DNA from: Promethearchaeota archaeon
Lineage (GTDB): Archaea; Asgardarchaeota; Lokiarchaeia; Sigyniarchaeales; SOKP01
DNA: 64,000 nt
Reading direction: 5' to 3'
Assembly (NCBI GenBank): GCA_016840165.1
Contig: JAEOSU010000072.1
Span: forward strand, 62,001 to 126,000
The notes under the pieces were generated by a model. It did not search any database and had not been told where the DNA came from. It saw nothing but the letters and a program-made list of their open reading frames with translations. Positions 45,844-54,613 of the stretch are shown here, piece after piece (position 1 is the first letter of the stretch; the number at the start of each line of letters is the position of its first letter). Both the position numbers and the translations under genes were made by a program.

Positions 45844-47469
45844 ATGTCAATTCATGGAAACCAATACGTCTTGCCTTTTTTTATCACTGAAAAAATATCG
45901 CCTATTGAAGAGAATGATGAGTTAGCATTAGCCTTCTATCTTTTAACAAAGGATGCAAATCAGTCTGATAAGATTGTTTCTTTTTCAAGATTATTATGGC
46001 CTTTTTTATGTGTTCAAGGAGTTATTAGTACACATATTATATTAGATGGACTTTTTGTCTTTTCCAAGAAGGGAAAGCTCTCCAATCCCCCCCGACAACC
46101 ATTAATCGGTCACTTACTAAGAAATATTGAGAATCGAGGTAAAATTGAGGAATTGGAGAAAATTATTGAAGTATTGACCTATGAGGATTTTGGAGCAGAA
46201 GAAATTGGAGAGGGAGAGGAATCTGAATTTCAAAATGTTTACATCGAATCCTTAGTTCCTCCTAATTACCTCCAAGCGCTAGTAAAACTAATCAGGTTAG
46301 TAGAATTCAAATCAATTTCAAATTCAATGCCTTTAGATTCAGGACTTACAACTGAAAAAGCATTAAATATTGCTGATCAATATAGAAATACTATTTCTTA
46401 TATGAAGGGAAATGCTTTACGTTGGAAATCCCAGATTGAACTTATCGAAAAAGAAACTGACAAATGGTTGATTGACTTAAATGTACAATTGAAAGATATT
46501 GAAACGCGGTATAGCTCTCAAATTAATAAAACTTCTCAGAGTATTGATGCTGCGCAAATTGAAGAACAAAAAGCTCTTGAAGGCGATAAAATTGATCAAT
46601 GGAAAGTGAATGAGAAAAAGAACCTAATTGAAAATATATCAGTTTTATTCAAAACAGCTGAAAGACACTTAGAAGAGATAATAAAAAAGAATAAGATGTT
46701 TACTCAGACAGAAATTTTAAAAAGTAAGGTCTTAGAGGATCTTTTTGAACCATTTGAGAATAATTTTAAATATTTGATTGAACAGGGCCAAAATTTTGTC
46801 CAGTCGGTAGAAAACCTTACGAAGAACTATATGGAGTTCAAAGTAAGAGTAAATCAAATAGATGCTGAAGCTAAAAAAAAATTAGATGACCTGATGAGTG
46901 ATTTAAAGACTAAATTAAAAGATCGAGACATACATCTTTCTGCTTTTATACAAGAAAAGGAAGAGAATATAAATGAAGTTGAAAAAATCAAGGCTCAAAT
47001 AGAAAAATTATCCTTTCAAATTAACAGCATCATTGAAATTAAGCAAGGAAATTGTCTTCAAGAAGCTAAAGAATTAATTTCTTGGTCTTTGGAAGATAAT
47101 CAAGCAGAATTGTTTTCACGTCCTATTCAGTGGATTTATATGCCTTTATATGTTATATTTCTTGAAGATACAAACACAAAACAAGAAAAATTCAAAGTTC
47201 TTCTTCCAGGATTTATTAAAAAGGATTTTCCACTATATTCTCATTTATCTGATGAAATGAAACAAATTCAGAATTTACTGAAGAACAAAATTGAAGACGA
47301 TATCGCATTACGGTCAAATTTCGAGTTTTCTTGTGAGAATAAAAACATAATTCATGAGAAAAATTTCCAGAAAATGATTCAAACTGGTATTTCATTGCTA
47401 CGAAGTAAAGGTGTGATTAATACCGATGTTGAAAGTATTATTAGAAAAAATATAAGTATGACACCATAA
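45844..47469 (+). CDS. Long coiled-coil protein of unknown function
   Basis: The 541-residue protein has a globular N-terminus (about 1-150) with no membrane segment, then long charged helices from about 165 to 405 with heptad-like spacing (for example IEKETDKWLIDLNVQLKDIE and IDAEAKKKLDDLMSDLKTK). A shorter globular C-terminus contains WIYMPLYVIFLED and KVLLPGFIKKDFPLYSHL. The architecture suggests a structural or scaffolding protein. I do not recognise the family. It is followed after 22 bases by the first of two GNAT genes and may be cotranscribed with them. Confidence 0.7.
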   Translation: MSIHGNQYVLPFFITEKISPIEENDELALAFYLLTKDANQSDKIVSFSRLLWPFLCVQGVISTHIILDGLFVFSKKGKLSNPPRQPLIGHLLRNIENRGKIEELEKIIEVLTYEDFGAEEIGEGEESEFQNVYIESLVPPNYLQALVKLIRLVEFKSISNSMPLDSGLTTEKALNIADQYRNTISYMKGNALRWKSQIELIEKETDKWLIDLNVQLKDIETRYSSQINKTSQSIDAAQIEEQKALEGDKIDQWKVNEKKNLIENISVLFKTAERHLEEIIKKNKMFTQTEILKSKVLEDLFEPFENNFKYLIEQGQNFVQSVENLTKNYMEFKVRVNQIDAEAKKKLDDLMSDLKTKLKDRDIHLSAFIQEKEENINEVEKIKAQIEKLSFQINSIIEIKQGNCLQEAKELISWSLEDNQAELFSRPIQWIYMPLYVIFLEDTNTKQEKFKVLLPGFIKKDFPLYSHLSDEMKQIQNLLKNKIEDDIALRSNFEFSCENKNIIHEKNFQKMIQTGISLLRSKGVINTDVESIIRKNISMTP

Positions 47470-47491
47470 AGATTAGTAATTTTATCTTAAT

Positions 47492-48166
47492 ATGTCTAAA
47501 ACAAGAAAAACTTTCAGTAAGAAAATCCAATTGAAACGGAAATTGCTTCATAATGTTTTTTTGCAGATTCAAAAAGAGAAAGAACAGGGAACCATTAGTG
47601 AAAGTGAAGAGAAGCTCCTTCAAGAGGGCATGGTATATAAACAGATGAGATTGCCAGTAGAAAAAATAACCCCCGAATTTGAATTACAGATGAAGGAAAA
47701 AATCGAGCATAATATTTACCAAGCCTCAATAAGGGAATCCACCGAAAAAGATCTACATATTGTGGTTGATATTTATAACAAATCTTGGTTAACTTCTAAT
47801 ACCCCATTCCGTCCTATGGAAAAAGAGACATTAAAAAAAATTTTTATGGATCCAGATACAGTTTTTCTTATTGCAAGGGTTTTTGGAATAGATAGTGCAT
47901 TTGTAATCCTAGATTTTGAAGGAAAAAATAATGAATATGGGATAATTGCAGGTCTGGGAGTAATTCCTAAATTTCAAAGAAAAGGATTAGGTAGTGTTCT
48001 AGGCCTTGCTACTTGGGATTATTTTAAGAAAAAAGGAGTAAAAGAATTGCGTTGTGAAGTCTACAAGAATAATGAGATCTCAACTAACTTTATTAAAGCG
48101 CTAAATTTTGAAGAATTTGGTCAAAAAATTTATCGTAAAGAAGATTTTGAGCTTGATGATAACTAA
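47492..48166 (+). CDS. GNAT acetyltransferase, first of a tandem pair
   Basis: The C-terminal 150 residues form a GNAT domain: IRESTEKDLHIVVDIYNKSW opens it, and GLGVIPKFQRKGLGSVLGLA is the acetyl-CoA-binding motif A, followed by ELRCEVYKNNEISTNFIKAL. The N-terminal 75 residues are an additional charged helical segment that ends RLPVEKITPEFE. The same extension occurs in the next gene, so the pair arose by duplication. The acceptor is unknown; small molecules, peptides or protein N-termini are possible. Confidence 0.85.
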   Translation: MSKTRKTFSKKIQLKRKLLHNVFLQIQKEKEQGTISESEEKLLQEGMVYKQMRLPVEKITPEFELQMKEKIEHNIYQASIRESTEKDLHIVVDIYNKSWLTSNTPFRPMEKETLKKIFMDPDTVFLIARVFGIDSAFVILDFEGKNNEYGIIAGLGVIPKFQRKGLGSVLGLATWDYFKKKGVKELRCEVYKNNEISTNFIKALNFEEFGQKIYRKEDFELDDN

Positions 48167-48234
48167 AGTATAATCCTTTTTATGTTTGAATCCTTTATTT
48201 ATTCAAAGTATTAACACCTATATGGAATTTATTG

Positions 48235-48885
48235 ATGTCAGATTCACGATTACAGCTTAAAAAGAGACGTTTAAGAAACTATTTTGTAAGTATTGAAACG
48301 GGCAATAAATCGAAAGAGGAAATTGAAGAAAAGATCGCTTCTGAGGGTTTAGAGTATATTCAAATGCGATTACCCGTAGAAAAAATTACGCCTGAATTTG
48401 AAGCAGAGATCAAAGAAAAGGTGGATCGGAATATTTTACATGCAAAAATACGAGAAGCTACTGAAGAGGATTTAGAAAGTGTTGCATATTTGCATAATCG
48501 AAGCTGGATGACTTCTTCAACACCCTTCCATCCTATTACAGTCGATACAATCCGAAAAATATTTGAATATCCTGAAACCACTATCCTTATCGCTAGGGTC
48601 TATGGGAGCGATTCTGGTTTTGCGATTTTAGATCTTGAAGGAGATAATCGAGAATTTGGAGTTATTGCTGGTCTTGGTGTGTTACCACGGTTTCAGCGTA
48701 AAGGATTAGGGACTGTGATTGGAATGGCAACGTGGAATCATTTCAAAGAAGTTGGTGTCAAAGAACTTAGATGTGAGGTATACAAGTCGAATTTAGTTTC
48801 CTATAATTTCATAAAATCATTAGGTTTTGAAGAATTTGGCGTTAAAACCTATAGGCCTGAGGATTTTATAATTGATGACACTTAA
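48235..48885 (+). CDS. GNAT acetyltransferase, second of a tandem pair
   Basis: The protein mirrors its upstream neighbour: a charged N-terminal segment ending RLPVEKITPEFE, then a GNAT domain with motif A GLGVLPRFQRKGLGTVIGMA and ELRCEVYKSNLVSYNFIKSL. The divergence in the first 60 residues and conservation in the catalytic part suggest separate partners but related chemistry. ATG 48235 is preferred; a TTG one codon earlier is also in frame. It lies 68 bases after the first copy. Confidence 0.85.
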   Translation: MSDSRLQLKKRRLRNYFVSIETGNKSKEEIEEKIASEGLEYIQMRLPVEKITPEFEAEIKEKVDRNILHAKIREATEEDLESVAYLHNRSWMTSSTPFHPITVDTIRKIFEYPETTILIARVYGSDSGFAILDLEGDNREFGVIAGLGVLPRFQRKGLGTVIGMATWNHFKEVGVKELRCEVYKSNLVSYNFIKSLGFEEFGVKTYRPEDFIIDDT

Positions 48886-48907
48886 TTTTTATTGAGTATT
48901 CAAAATC

Positions 48908-50059
48908 ATGAATAAAATAAAGAGTATTGATATTACTAAAGGTATTTCCGTATTATTCATTATTTTCTTAAATTCAGTTAATTATTGGCTAATTCTAAAT
49001 GAAGAGTTAAAATATATTATTGCATATATCGCGATTTTAAGCGAAATTTTTGGCTCTATGCTTTTCATTTTCACTTACTCATTTGAAACCATTTTCATTC
49101 TTCAAAAAATGATTGGTAGCCCCCCAGAGAGAACATATCGAAATCAAATATTTAAAAGAGGTTTTCTTTTTATATTACTCGGTCTATTATATAATTTAAT
49201 CGTAAGTTTATTCAATGAATTCACTCTTCGAATATGGGGTTGGAATATAATCCTTTTTATAGGATTTGCTCAAATTATAGTATATTTTTCATTTAAGTTA
49301 ATTAGGTGGGCTCGATTAGTAATTGGTTTATCCATTTTAATTTTTACTCCTATATTGAGGGAATTTCTTTATTTTAACAAAAGTAATAATATTCTTTTTG
49401 AAGCATTATATTTAGTCATTATATCCCCAGATCCAAGTTTCTGCTTATTGCCGTATGCTTCGTTTTGTTTTATTGCATCCATTTTTAGTGAGTTGATTTA
49501 CCAAGCACATGCATTAGAAAACAAAAGAGCTCTCAATCTTAGTTTTATATCTACTATACGCTATGGAATTACGTTTCTAATAGCAGGTTTCGCTTTAAGT
49601 TTAACTGATTTTAATCCCCTCATCACTCCTACATTCTATGATGCCCTTAAATATCCTTTCATTGATGGTAACCCTATATTGCGTTATTATAATTTTCAAT
49701 ATATCCCCTACATGCCTGAATTCCTTTTAGAGGGGACTTCTGCATATATTTTGTTCATTATCGGAATTTTTATAATTACATTAGGGGTTGCGTTTTATTT
49801 CTCCGAGATTTCGAAAAAAAATTCTAGAGTATGTTATGGAATTAAATTTTATGGAGAAAATTCGTTAACACTAATCTTTATGCAATATATTTTCTTGCCT
49901 CTTTTTATAATTAGGATCCATATCTTCGTATTTTTTCCTCTATATTTATTATTTATCACCTTACTAAGTTATCTAATATATATTTGGAAAAAATATATCA
50001 ATAGTAAATATACCATTGAATGGATTATTGAAAAAGCTACAGTAAAAAAAAGAAGTTAG
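48908..50059 (+). CDS. HGSNAT/DUF1624-like multi-span membrane protein
   Basis: The 383-residue protein opens with KIKSIDITKGISVLFIIFLNSV, close to the RxxSxDxxRGxxxxxMxxVN start of DUF1624/heparan-alpha-glucosaminide N-acetyltransferase-like proteins, and has about ten hydrophobic segments. The family transfers acetyl groups across a membrane to sugars. The later part also has the GENSLTLIFMQY segment seen near the end of related acyltransferases. The sugar acceptor is unknown. It follows the GNAT pair by 22 bases on the same strand. Confidence 0.72.
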   Translation: MNKIKSIDITKGISVLFIIFLNSVNYWLILNEELKYIIAYIAILSEIFGSMLFIFTYSFETIFILQKMIGSPPERTYRNQIFKRGFLFILLGLLYNLIVSLFNEFTLRIWGWNIILFIGFAQIIVYFSFKLIRWARLVIGLSILIFTPILREFLYFNKSNNILFEALYLVIISPDPSFCLLPYASFCFIASIFSELIYQAHALENKRALNLSFISTIRYGITFLIAGFALSLTDFNPLITPTFYDALKYPFIDGNPILRYYNFQYIPYMPEFLLEGTSAYILFIIGIFIITLGVAFYFSEISKKNSRVCYGIKFYGENSLTLIFMQYIFLPLFIIRIHIFVFFPLYLLFITLLSYLIYIWKKYINSKYTIEWIIEKATVKKRS

Positions 50060-50070
50060 ATATCGATCAA

Positions 50071-51507
50071 TTAAATGGAATTATCATTCTGAGCAAGTTT
50101 CTCTAATTTCTTTTCGAGATCCGAAGCATTATCTTCATCTTGTAGTTCATTATAATAATTCTTAGCCCTCGTATAGAAAGAAGCAGCAAGCTCAAATTTT
50201 TCATTTTTATGATAAATATCTCCTAGAAGGCTGGTTATTTCTGCTGATTGTTTCGTAAAATTCAAATCTTCATATATTTCTAACGCTTCTTCTAAATATT
50301 GAATAGAACTACTTCGATCTTGGAGAAAGTCATAATAAATCTTTCCAATATTAAACTTTATCTTAGCGATTTTAGATTTATCTCCAAATTTTTCATAAAT
50401 CTCTAAACTGATATTAAAATACTCAATTGCTTTTTGATCTTCCCCTTTAATGGTATACAACTTCGCAAGATTTTCTAATACTAATCCTTCCTTGATGTTT
50501 TCGTGGATTTCAAAAGTTCTTACAGCTTCCAAACTTTTTAAAAGCAAACTTTCTGCTTCGATATCATTGTCCCATGTTATTGCGAGTAACCCTAAGTATA
50601 AATAGCATTCCCATTCTAAATGTGATCTAATATATAAGGAAGCGCTTTCCTTAATTTTATCTAATAACGTTAATACTTCTTGGAATTTTTGATATGAGGC
50701 TTCATAATTATCCTCACCTAATAAATAATAAAATTTTCCATATTTAATTAAGGTCTGAATCATTCCATAAATATCATTTTTTTGTTCGAAATACTTGGTA
50801 TTATTGAGTAAAATCTTTTTAATGCGATCATAATCTCGCAAAACAAATAAAGTTTCGACTAAATTACTTGCAGATTTCACAGCTTCAAATTCCAAGTCTT
50901 CCCGTTCTGCAATATTTAATGCATCCTGGTAGGATTCATAGGAATGCTCTATATCGTTAATTTGAAGATAAACATTCCCGATATTATTCAATACTTGAAC
51001 TACTTTATGATAGTCCTTGAGGTTGTTCAATTTATCAAGAGCTCTTTCAAAGTGATATATTGCTTGCTCAAAAAAACCAGTTTCTTCTTCAATTAGCCCT
51101 ATTTCATTATGGCATATTGCAATTTTAAGATCATCTCCCTCTGACTCAAAATTACTTAAAGCCATTTCTAAATTCTTTAAACTTTTCTCTAAATCTCTCT
51201 GTTTATAATATGCACTTGCTTTATTAAGTAATAAATCTCCTACTGGTTCACCTAATAATTCTTTTTCTTTTAATCGATCTTCAATTTCAATTAATTGCTC
51301 TTTTAGTCCTTCATCATCATTCAAATTTAAATCAAAATCTTTTTCATCATCATCATAATTAAAATATTCTATTGAGTGATCATCTGCTTTTTGTTGAATA
51401 CTTCTGCTTAATCCAATATCTACTGTCGATATTAATGGCTTATTACAATATCGACAATATAACCAATCATCCTTAATTTCCCGTTCACAATAGGGGCAAA
51501 GCCTCAT
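50071..51507 (-). CDS. Zinc-ribbon TPR protein
   Basis: The N-terminus is a zinc ribbon (CPYCEREIKDDWLYCRYC, residues 4-21), followed by a linker rich in acidic residues and then about nine tetratricopeptide repeats through the C-terminus. Examples are AICHNEIGLIEEETGFFEQAIYHFERAL-type units at about residues 123 and 163. TPR arrays bind other proteins. The adjacent gene on the same strand also encodes TPRs, so they probably arose by duplication. No enzyme domain is present. Confidence 0.85.
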   Translation of the reverse strand: MRLCPYCEREIKDDWLYCRYCNKPLISTVDIGLSRSIQQKADDHSIEYFNYDDDEKDFDLNLNDDEGLKEQLIEIEDRLKEKELLGEPVGDLLLNKASAYYKQRDLEKSLKNLEMALSNFESEGDDLKIAICHNEIGLIEEETGFFEQAIYHFERALDKLNNLKDYHKVVQVLNNIGNVYLQINDIEHSYESYQDALNIAEREDLEFEAVKSASNLVETLFVLRDYDRIKKILLNNTKYFEQKNDIYGMIQTLIKYGKFYYLLGEDNYEASYQKFQEVLTLLDKIKESASLYIRSHLEWECYLYLGLLAITWDNDIEAESLLLKSLEAVRTFEIHENIKEGLVLENLAKLYTIKGEDQKAIEYFNISLEIYEKFGDKSKIAKIKFNIGKIYYDFLQDRSSSIQYLEEALEIYEDLNFTKQSAEITSLLGDIYHKNEKFELAASFYTRAKNYYNELQDEDNASDLEKKLEKLAQNDNSI

Positions 51508-51612
51508 AAATAACAGAATTTAATATTTTTAATTAAAATATATCTTAAATATTATGAAAATTAATTCATAAATAGTTTTCTGATCTAAACACAAGGTTGT
51601 TCTCTTAAAACA

Positions 51613-52548
51613 TTAGGGGGAATCTCTACTACTTTCGAGTTCTTTGAGTTCATTATCTATTTGGTGCTCATTTAATCCGAAAGAATTTAAAATAACCTTA
51701 ATTTGAATAATAGCATTCTTAGCGTTAACTTTTTTAGCAATATACAGGGCTTCAAGGTAATTCTGTTTAGCAGATTTAATATTTCCAAGATAAAATAAGG
51801 CTTCTCCGATATAGCTAAATCCTTTGATTATTAATTCGCTATAATTTGATTCTTTTGCTCGTTGAGTTCCCTTTTCAAAATAAGTAAATGCTTTCTGGTA
51901 ATTATTCTCTTTTTTCTCTAATATCCCTAAATTAAAATTTGAAATGATAATTCCTTTGAAATCTTTCATTTTCTCAAACGCTTCAAGAGTTTTTTTATAC
52001 AACTCTTTTACTACATCCCAGTTTTGCTGAGTTTCATGAATATGTATTAAATTTCCAAGACAATCTAAAAGATGATATATATCATTTTCATCAGAACATT
52101 TTGCACTACATTCAAGGAAAATATCACATGCCTCATCCAATTTTTCCAATTTTATTAATGCATTACCCATCCCTATTAGACAAATAATTTCTTCGTTATA
52201 TTGATTGAGATCTTTATATATCTCATATGCCTTGCTGTAGTGCTCATATGATGCATGATAATCCCCAGATTTGAATTTGAGCACCCCAAGAATACCATAT
52301 GTTGCTGCCTTTCCTAAATTGTCCTTTTGTAGTTCAAAATGCTTCAAACATAGCTGTAAATTTTTTTCCGCGTTTATGAATTCATTTATTTCAATCTGTA
52401 GGAGTGCTAAAGTGCTTAGTTCCTGAAAATAATTAGAATCTTTACCTAGTTCTTCTAAGATTTTAATATTTTTTTTAGTTTCATCAATTTTATTCTTTAT
52501 TTGTTCCTCGGTTAATTCAACATCATCTTGTATATGTATAAGTAAAGT
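51613..52548 (-). CDS. TPR protein lacking a clear start codon
   Basis: The frame encodes about six TPR units. The first canonical start is TTG 52347, but the reading frame stays open upstream to TGA 52551-52549, and those 67 codons continue the TPR pattern (for example LALLQIEINEFINAEKNL). None of them is ATG, GTG or TTG. Two consecutive ATG codons at 52526-52521 lie in another frame, which stops four codons later; a one-base indel would join them to this frame. The gene may therefore be frameshifted near its 5' end, mis-sequenced, or use an unusual start. It is 105 bases upstream of the zinc-ribbon TPR gene. Confidence 0.65.
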   Translation of the reverse strand, partial: TLLIHIQDDVELTEEQIKNKIDETKKNIKILEELGKDSNYFQELSTLALLQIEINEFINAEKNLQLCLKHFELQKDNLGKAATYGILGVLKFKSGDYHASYEHYSKAYEIYKDLNQYNEEIICLIGMGNALIKLEKLDEACDIFLECSAKCSDENDIYHLLDCLGNLIHIHETQQNWDVVKELYKKTLEAFEKMKDFKGIIISNFNLGILEKKENNYQKAFTYFEKGTQRAKESNYSELIIKGFSYIGEALFYLGNIKSAKQNYLEALYIAKKVNAKNAIIQIKVILNSFGLNEHQIDNELKELESSRDSP

Positions 52549-52652
52549 TCACCACAAGATACCTTTTAAAAAATATATGTAAACATTATAACAATGCTTA
52601 CTTATTATTTATTTGTGATTAATGAAATAAGTAATTGAGGGTGATAATAGAA

Positions 52653-53768
52653 ATGAAAAAAGAGGCGCGATTATGGGAAAGACTCGAAGATAATAAAATA
52701 AAATGTTCTGTATGTGCAAATGAATGTATCGTTACCCCAGGAAATCTTGGTATATGCAGAACCCGAAAAAATTTTGAAGGGACATTCTACACTCTGATTT
52801 ATGGATCTTTAATCTCTAACGGAAGTTTAGATCCTATTGAAAAAAAACCGCTTTATAATTTCTGGCCAGGAGCTGTTGCCTATTCAATTGCGTCAATTGG
52901 GTGTTCTTTTCGATGTCAAAATTGTCAAAATTGGTCTATAAGTCAAGCAAGTCCATCTGATAATGGAAAGAATGGATTCTATACGCTTGAAGGTATGGAA
53001 AATCGTAGGATGTCCTTAATAGAAATGAGCCCAGAGGAGTTAGTTGAAAAAGTAATCAAGAGTGGAGCTAAAACCATAGCTTATACTTATAATGAACCAC
53101 TTATATGGCATGAATATATCTTAGATACAGTTCCCCTCCTAAAGAAGGAAGACATAAAGAGCATTTTGGTCACGAATGGGTATTCTACGGCTTCCGCGAG
53201 TAAAGAATTAATTGATGTAGGAATAGATGCAGCTAATATAGACATCAAATCTATGTCCGATGATTTTTACAAAGATATTTGTGGCGTAAAGTCAGTAAAG
53301 CCTGTATTGGATACAGCAAAACGATTTAAAGAAGGAGGAGTTCATGTGGAAATAACAAATTTAATTATTCCTGATTTAAATGATAGTTCGGATGAATTAA
53401 AGCTATTGGCAACCTGGGTTTACGATAATTTAGGAAAAAACACCCCTCTTCATTTCTCTGCCTACCATCCCGACTTTCAAATGCCCTCAGACAAGAGGAC
53501 TCCATATGAAACTTTAGATAAAGCATATAACCTCGCGAAAGAAGTGGGATTAAATTATGTATATGTTGGAAACTTACAGCATCAGAAAGGAAGTAATACT
53601 TATTGTCCAGCCTGTGGTAAAGTAGTTATAGGGAGAAGTGGATATAGATTTTCTGAGATTAATATTACTGAGGATAATCATTGTAAAAAATGTGGGTATG
53701 ATCTAAAAAACGATATCATTGGGAAGATCTCAAAAAATGCTAACCATCGATTTGCCTATTTTTCTTAG
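52653..53768 (+). CDS. AmmeMemoRadiSam-type radical SAM enzyme
   Basis: The protein resembles the PflA-like radical SAM member of the AmmeMemoRadiSam group. Two N-terminal cysteine pairs (CSVCANEC, GICRTR) precede the radical SAM motif IGCSFRCQNCQNW (Cx3Cx2C). Later segments TIAYTYNEPLIWHEY and NAANIDIKSM-like DAANIDIKSM fit the group. The C-terminus has a zinc ribbon (CPACGK and CKKCGY). The likely start is ATG 52653, seven bases after GAGGGTGAT, a good ribosome-binding site; TTG 52635 is also in frame. The Ammecr1 and Memo partners are not in the window. Confidence 0.88.
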   Translation: MKKEARLWERLEDNKIKCSVCANECIVTPGNLGICRTRKNFEGTFYTLIYGSLISNGSLDPIEKKPLYNFWPGAVAYSIASIGCSFRCQNCQNWSISQASPSDNGKNGFYTLEGMENRRMSLIEMSPEELVEKVIKSGAKTIAYTYNEPLIWHEYILDTVPLLKKEDIKSILVTNGYSTASASKELIDVGIDAANIDIKSMSDDFYKDICGVKSVKPVLDTAKRFKEGGVHVEITNLIIPDLNDSSDELKLLATWVYDNLGKNTPLHFSAYHPDFQMPSDKRTPYETLDKAYNLAKEVGLNYVYVGNLQHQKGSNTYCPACGKVVIGRSGYRFSEINITEDNHCKKCGYDLKNDIIGKISKNANHRFAYFS

Positions 53769-53806
53769 GATCATTGAAAAAATAGAATAAAAATAAGAAA
53801 TATTAA

Positions 53807-54442
53807 TTAAAAAAGCCCAGTTATGGATACCCCTATTACTAATAGTAAGAAACCTTGTAATAAACAAAAAGCACCTAAAATAAAAGCTAAGGGAGGCCAT
53901 GATATTGCTTTCGATATTGCCATCAATGCGCCTATATAGAACTTGACCGTAAGTGCAACTATTGCGAAAACAACAATAAAGACAATTATGAGGAGCAATT
54001 TTGGATTTATAAAGACTGCAATTACTTCGACAACTTCATCAGGAATAGAGAGTGCTAAGATAATAACAACTACAGAAGCTAATAAAATGCCCAATACACT
54101 AGATATCGGTAGATCATTGAGTGGTTTTAATAGAGTTAATATACCAACGATGATTAAAAAGACTGAGGTAAACAGACTTTTATGTGGAGAATTACTAGCA
54201 AAGGCTGTGCTGGGGGGTTGATCTAGTATAAGACCGCCAATACCGCTTATTAAGCTAAATATTCCGACAACTATCCCTAAATAGGTAAGAAATTTTAAAA
54301 ATTTGGTAATATCAAAATTCCAATCCTCTACCTTACGCTCCTTAAATGAACCACGTCGTTTGGTTTCATAAAATGCATATACCAACCACATTATCCCCAA
54401 AATCAAGGTGAAAAATCCCGCAAATTGTGCAAGAGGTTCCAT
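53807..54442 (-). CDS. Small multi-span membrane protein of unknown function
   Basis: The protein of about 211 residues has five to six hydrophobic segments and is rich in Ile, Val and Leu. A charged cytoplasmic-type stretch (ETKRRGSFKERKVEDW) follows the first helix. ATG 54442 is the first ATG; TTG 54475 would add 11 residues. I see no family motif. It is convergent with the radical SAM gene. Confidence 0.6.
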   Translation of the reverse strand: MEPLAQFAGFFTLILGIMWLVYAFYETKRRGSFKERKVEDWNFDITKFLKFLTYLGIVVGIFSLISGIGGLILDQPPSTAFASNSPHKSLFTSVFLIIVGILTLLKPLNDLPISSVLGILLASVVVIILALSIPDEVVEVIAVFINPKLLLIIVFIVVFAIVALTVKFYIGALMAISKAISWPPLAFILGAFCLLQGFLLLVIGVSITGLF

Positions 54443-54613
54443 AAAATTATCAGTAAAATTAAATTGATATATCAATTATTTTCACGTCCAAATTATAATA
54501 TTAGTTTATTATTAAGATGAATATCGTTAATAAAATATTAATATATATTATAGTCCAATTTTTGAATTCAAGAAAATTTTTAATATAAAATAGAAGAATT
54601 GAAATTTCAACGA

